A stretch of DNA of 64,000 nt, taken from the NCBI RefSeq assembly GCF_016793595.1, contig NZ_JAEULY010000004.1:124001-188000 (forward strand), read 5' to 3'. Below are positions 61,607 through 64,000 of this stretch, piece by piece (position 1 is the stretch's first letter; each line of letters begins with the position of its first letter). The translations under genes were made by a program, and so were the position numbers. Source of the stretch: Phreatobacter sp. (lineage in GTDB: Bacteria > Pseudomonadota > Alphaproteobacteria > Rhizobiales > Phreatobacteraceae). The notes beneath the pieces are model-generated. The model saw only the letters and a list, made by a program, of their open reading frames with translations. It was not told the DNA's origin and searched no databases.

Positions 61607-62298
61607 CCACCAAGACCGGCGGCGGCCGCCAGCTTGCGGTGCGCCTGAAGACCGCCAAGAAGCGCACCACCAGCCAGCAGAAGTGGCTGGAGCGCCAGCT
61701 CAACGACCCCTACGTCGCCCGCGCCAAGCGCGAGGGCTGGCGCTCGCGTGCGGCCTTCAAGCTGCTCGAGATCGACGACAAGGCGAAGCTGCTCAAACCC
61801 GGCCAGAGGATCGTCGACCTCGGCGCGGCCCCCGGCGGCTGGCTGCAGGTCGCGGCCAAGCGCATCGGCCTCGATCAGGGCAAGGGCAAGATCGTCGGCA
61901 TCGACCTTCTCGACATCGACCCCGTCCCCGGCGTCGCCTTCATGAAGGGCGACTTCACCGCCGACGATGCGCCGGAGCGGCTCAAGGACATGCTCGGCGG
62001 CGAAGCCGATATCGTGCTGTCCGACATGGCGGCCAATGCGACGGGCCACCGCAAGACCGACCAGATCAAGATCATCTATCTCGCCGAGCTTGCGATCCAG
62101 TTCGCCCGCGAGGTGCTGGCGCCCGGCGGCCATTTCCTGTGCAAGGTGCTGCAGGGCGGCACCGAGGGCGACCTTCTCAACGACCTCAAGCGCGATTTCG
62201 CCACGGTGAAGCACATCAAGCCGCAGGCGAGCCGCGCCGATTCCAAGGAACTCTACGTGCTCGCCATGGGCTTCCGGGGCCGCGCCGAAGAGGCGTGA
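61603..62298 (+). CDS. rlmE: 23S rRNA (uridine-2'-O-)-methyltransferase
   Basis: 231-residue RlmE/FtsJ enzyme that methylates the 2'-O of U2552 in 23S rRNA, helping assembly of the large ribosomal subunit. The K-D-K-E catalytic tetrad is visible: Lys in RSRAAFKLLEID, Asp in VLSDMAANATG, Lys in HFLCKVLQGG and Glu in SKELYVLAMGF. The SAM loop is VDLGAAPGGWLQVA. The N-terminal Lys/Arg-rich tail (KKRTTSQQKWLERQ) is common in this order. Overlaps the phosphatase gene by 4 nt. Confidence 0.95.
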   Translation: MTTKTGGGRQLAVRLKTAKKRTTSQQKWLERQLNDPYVARAKREGWRSRAAFKLLEIDDKAKLLKPGQRIVDLGAAPGGWLQVAAKRIGLDQGKGKIVGIDLLDIDPVPGVAFMKGDFTADDAPERLKDMLGGEADIVLSDMAANATGHRKTDQIKIIYLAELAIQFAREVLAPGGHFLCKVLQGGTEGDLLNDLKRDFATVKHIKPQASRADSKELYVLAMGFRGRAEEA

Positions 62299-62349
62299 CC
62301 GGCTCCGGGCCCGGCCCGCGCTCGCCATGCGCGATCGGAGACTGCGGCC

Positions 62350-63453
62350 ATGGACAAGTCTGCCAGGATCCTGATCGCCGGCGCCGGCCCGGTCGGCCTT
62401 GCCGCCGCGCTGGAACTGACGCGCCGTGGCTTCCGGCCCGAGATCATCGACAATGACGGCGAGCCGACGCCGGAATCGCGGGCGCTGGCGGTCAACCCGC
62501 GCACGCTGGCGCTGCTGGCCCCGAGCGGCGTCACCCGACAACTGCTCGCGAAGGGACACAGGGTCGACGGGTTCCTGCTGATGGACGGCGACCAGCCGCT
62601 GGTCCAGCTGGACATGGGCAATGCCGGCAGCCCCTACCCCTTCCTGCTGAGCTATCCGCAATCCGAGACCGAGAAGCTGCTGATCGACGCGCTGGCGGAA
62701 CGCGGCGTCGCCGTCGGCTGGCACACCCCGCTGGAGAGCCTCGATACCGACGGGACGGGCATCGTCGCCAACGGCGCGCCCTACGAGGCGCTGATCGGCG
62801 CGGACGGATCGCATTCCTTCGTCCGCAAGGCCATGGGCATCGGCTTTCCAGGCACCAGCGAACAACAGGAATTCGGGCTCGCCGACATTCGTTTCAAGGA
62901 CTGGCCCCACCTCTGGGACAAGGCGGTCGGCATGTTCCGCGACGACCACGTGCTGGCCTTCATTCCGATGGGCGAAGGCTTCGGCCGGTTCATCTCGACG
63001 CGGCCCGACACGCTCTCGGTCCTGCCGGACGGCGCGAAGGCCGGCGACGTCATCTGGCAATCGGCGTTCAGGATCAGCTACCGGCAGGCCGAAACCTATC
63101 AGAAGGGCAATGTCTTCATCGCCGGCGACGCCGCCCACATCCATTCGCCGATCGGCGGGCGCGGCATGAATCTCGGCATCGAGGACGCCTGCTGGCTCGC
63201 CTGGATGCTCGCCGAGGGTCGCAGTGATGGCTATACGCAGGCGCGCCATCCGGTTGGCGCGGAGGTGCTGCGGATGACCAGCCTTCCCACCAGCTTCCTC
63301 GCCTCGAAGGCACGCTGGCGAAAGCTCTTTCTGCGCCTCGTCCTGTCACCGCTGCTCGGCCATTCTTTCGTCCAACGCAGGGTCATCCCCGCCTTGCTCG
63401 GCCTCAACAGCCCGGCCGCGCCCTGGCTCGCCGCGAAGGGGCGGCTGGCATAG
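62350..63453 (+). CDS. FAD-dependent monooxygenase (UbiH/PheA-like)
   Basis: 367-residue class A flavoprotein monooxygenase. FAD motif ILIAGAGPVGLAAALELTRRG at residue 8, the DG motif GADGSHSFVRKAMGI, and the GD motif FIAGDAAHIHSPIGGRGMNLGIEDA. The length is short for phenol hydroxylase types and lacks the C-terminal thioredoxin-like domain, so it matches the smaller aromatic-ring or tetracycline-type hydroxylases. No aromatic pathway genes are next to it; it is a single gene 51 nt after rlmE with its own ribosome binding context. Confidence 0.88.
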   Translation: MDKSARILIAGAGPVGLAAALELTRRGFRPEIIDNDGEPTPESRALAVNPRTLALLAPSGVTRQLLAKGHRVDGFLLMDGDQPLVQLDMGNAGSPYPFLLSYPQSETEKLLIDALAERGVAVGWHTPLESLDTDGTGIVANGAPYEALIGADGSHSFVRKAMGIGFPGTSEQQEFGLADIRFKDWPHLWDKAVGMFRDDHVLAFIPMGEGFGRFISTRPDTLSVLPDGAKAGDVIWQSAFRISYRQAETYQKGNVFIAGDAAHIHSPIGGRGMNLGIEDACWLAWMLAEGRSDGYTQARHPVGAEVLRMTSLPTSFLASKARWRKLFLRLVLSPLLGHSFVQRRVIPALLGLNSPAAPWLAAKGRLA

Positions 63454-63458
63454 CGGTC

Positions 63459-63962
63459 CTAGCCGCGCGCCGACGGCCGCGCTTCACCGAAGCGGCGGCG
63501 GAACCAGTCGCGCAGCATGGCCTTCTCATAAGGCAGCCACTCGCTGGAATTGCGCGCGCGGACATTCGACAGGTAGTTCCAGTCGAGCAGCGTCTCTTCG
63601 CCGCGCGCCACCACCCTGCCCCGCTCCTCCAGCACGTAGCGCAGCCTGACGCTGGGCGGCGACATCTCGCGCATGACCCGGACATCGCCGAGCCGCGAGG
63701 CGAAGGGCTGGTTCCGGCCGGCGAGGTCGATGTCGAGCACCTCGATTCGCAGGGTCTGCCCGGCCCGGACATGGCGTGCGCCCTCGGTCTTCAGGAAGCG
63801 GCCGAACTCCGCGACCAACCGCTCGCGCGTGTAGCTGTTGCGGAAATCCTCATCGACGAAGCGCTCGGGCTGGACGAAGCGAATATCGACGCGCGCGGCG
63901 GCGGCACTGGTCAGGGCGGCAAGGGCGGCAAGAGCCACAAGAAAGGCGCGCAGCAGCTTCAT
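63459..63962 (-). CDS. DUF3016-family secreted protein
   Basis: 167 residues with signal peptide MKLLRAFLVALAALAALTSA, cut near AAA-R. The mature part begins VDIRFVQPERFVDED and contains LRIEVLDIDLAGRNQPF, VRLRYVLEERGRVVARGEETL and LPYEKAMLRDWFRRRFG, the order of conserved blocks in DUF3016 proteins, which are periplasmic and of unknown role. No Cys. Convergent with the monooxygenase gene, with 5 nt between stops. Confidence 0.82.
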   Translation of the reverse strand: MKLLRAFLVALAALAALTSAAAARVDIRFVQPERFVDEDFRNSYTRERLVAEFGRFLKTEGARHVRAGQTLRIEVLDIDLAGRNQPFASRLGDVRVMREMSPPSVRLRYVLEERGRVVARGEETLLDWNYLSNVRARNSSEWLPYEKAMLRDWFRRRFGEARPSARG

Positions 63963-64000
63963 GGCAGTCTCCCGCGTTCACGAGGTGCACCTGACGCCGC

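Overview
The window is a stretch of GC-rich (roughly two-thirds G+C by eye) bacterial chromosome, densely packed with genes on both strands. Gene content points to an alphaproteobacterium of the order Hyphomicrobiales (Rhizobiales): guaA/rsmB/guaB proximity, a HemP-HmuTUV heme locus with an IsdG-type heme oxygenase and HutX, ppx followed by rlmE, and a palindromic intergenic repeat of the kind common in this order. The genus cannot be fixed from the sequence alone. No insertion sequence, phage gene, CRISPR array or rRNA was seen; one tRNA (Gln, CTG) is present. The coordinates of many genes were set by choosing the start that fits a signal peptide, ribosome binding site or family alignment.

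Layout. 1-10.4 kb is a housekeeping segment: guaA (cut by the window edge), an RsmB-type rRNA methyltransferase, a membrane diguanylate cyclase, a MAPEG protein between two related His-rich secreted proteins, a mini-lipoprotein, guaB, an Mrp-type Fe-S carrier ATPase, a TusA-like protein and a DUF2478 protein. 10.5-14.1 kb holds an M20 peptidase overlapping a D-2-hydroxyacid (lactate/glycolate-type) FAD dehydrogenase, then a calcineurin-like phosphoesterase. 14.1-22.7 kb is a GntR-controlled uptake and catabolism module: SDR and GntR on one side, a LIV-type ABC importer on the other, whose second permease and both ATPases are fused in one 840-residue chain, followed by a hydroxyacid dehydrogenase and a beta-keto acid cleavage enzyme. 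22.7-26.3 kb carries an alkylsulfatase-like hydrolase and a GMC oxidoreductase. 26.5-34.8 kb is a complete heme acquisition locus: outer-membrane receptor, TonB, heme oxygenase and HutX on the minus strand; HemP, HmuT, HmuU, HmuV on the plus strand; an Rrf2 regulator at the end.

34.8-45.4 kb is mixed: a repeat-rich secreted protein, a TadG-like von Willebrand protein, NhaA, an IlvD/Edd-family sugar-acid dehydratase with an RraA-like partner, an orphan Bug-type binding protein, several tiny low-complexity proteins (one very rich in Arg, Trp and Tyr), and an ETHE1-like metallo-hydrolase. 45.4-50.9 kb is an IclR-controlled catabolic operon (MHS-type transporter, three SDRs, one polysaccharide-deacetylase-type hydrolase) with a clear palindromic operator. 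51.2-59.8 kb is a third catabolic island: cupin, kynurenine-formamidase-like hydrolase, GntR regulator, a Dpp/Opp-type ABC importer lacking its ATPases here, RidA, an epimerase and a mandelate-racemase-type enolase. 59.8-64 kb returns to housekeeping: tRNA-Gln, Ppx/GppA phosphatase, RlmE, a flavin monooxygenase and a DUF3016 protein.

The overall picture is a free-living, nutritionally versatile bacterium that stacks several separately regulated import-plus-catabolism cassettes for organic acids between conserved core genes. The substrates of those cassettes cannot be read from sequence and are the main open questions in this window.
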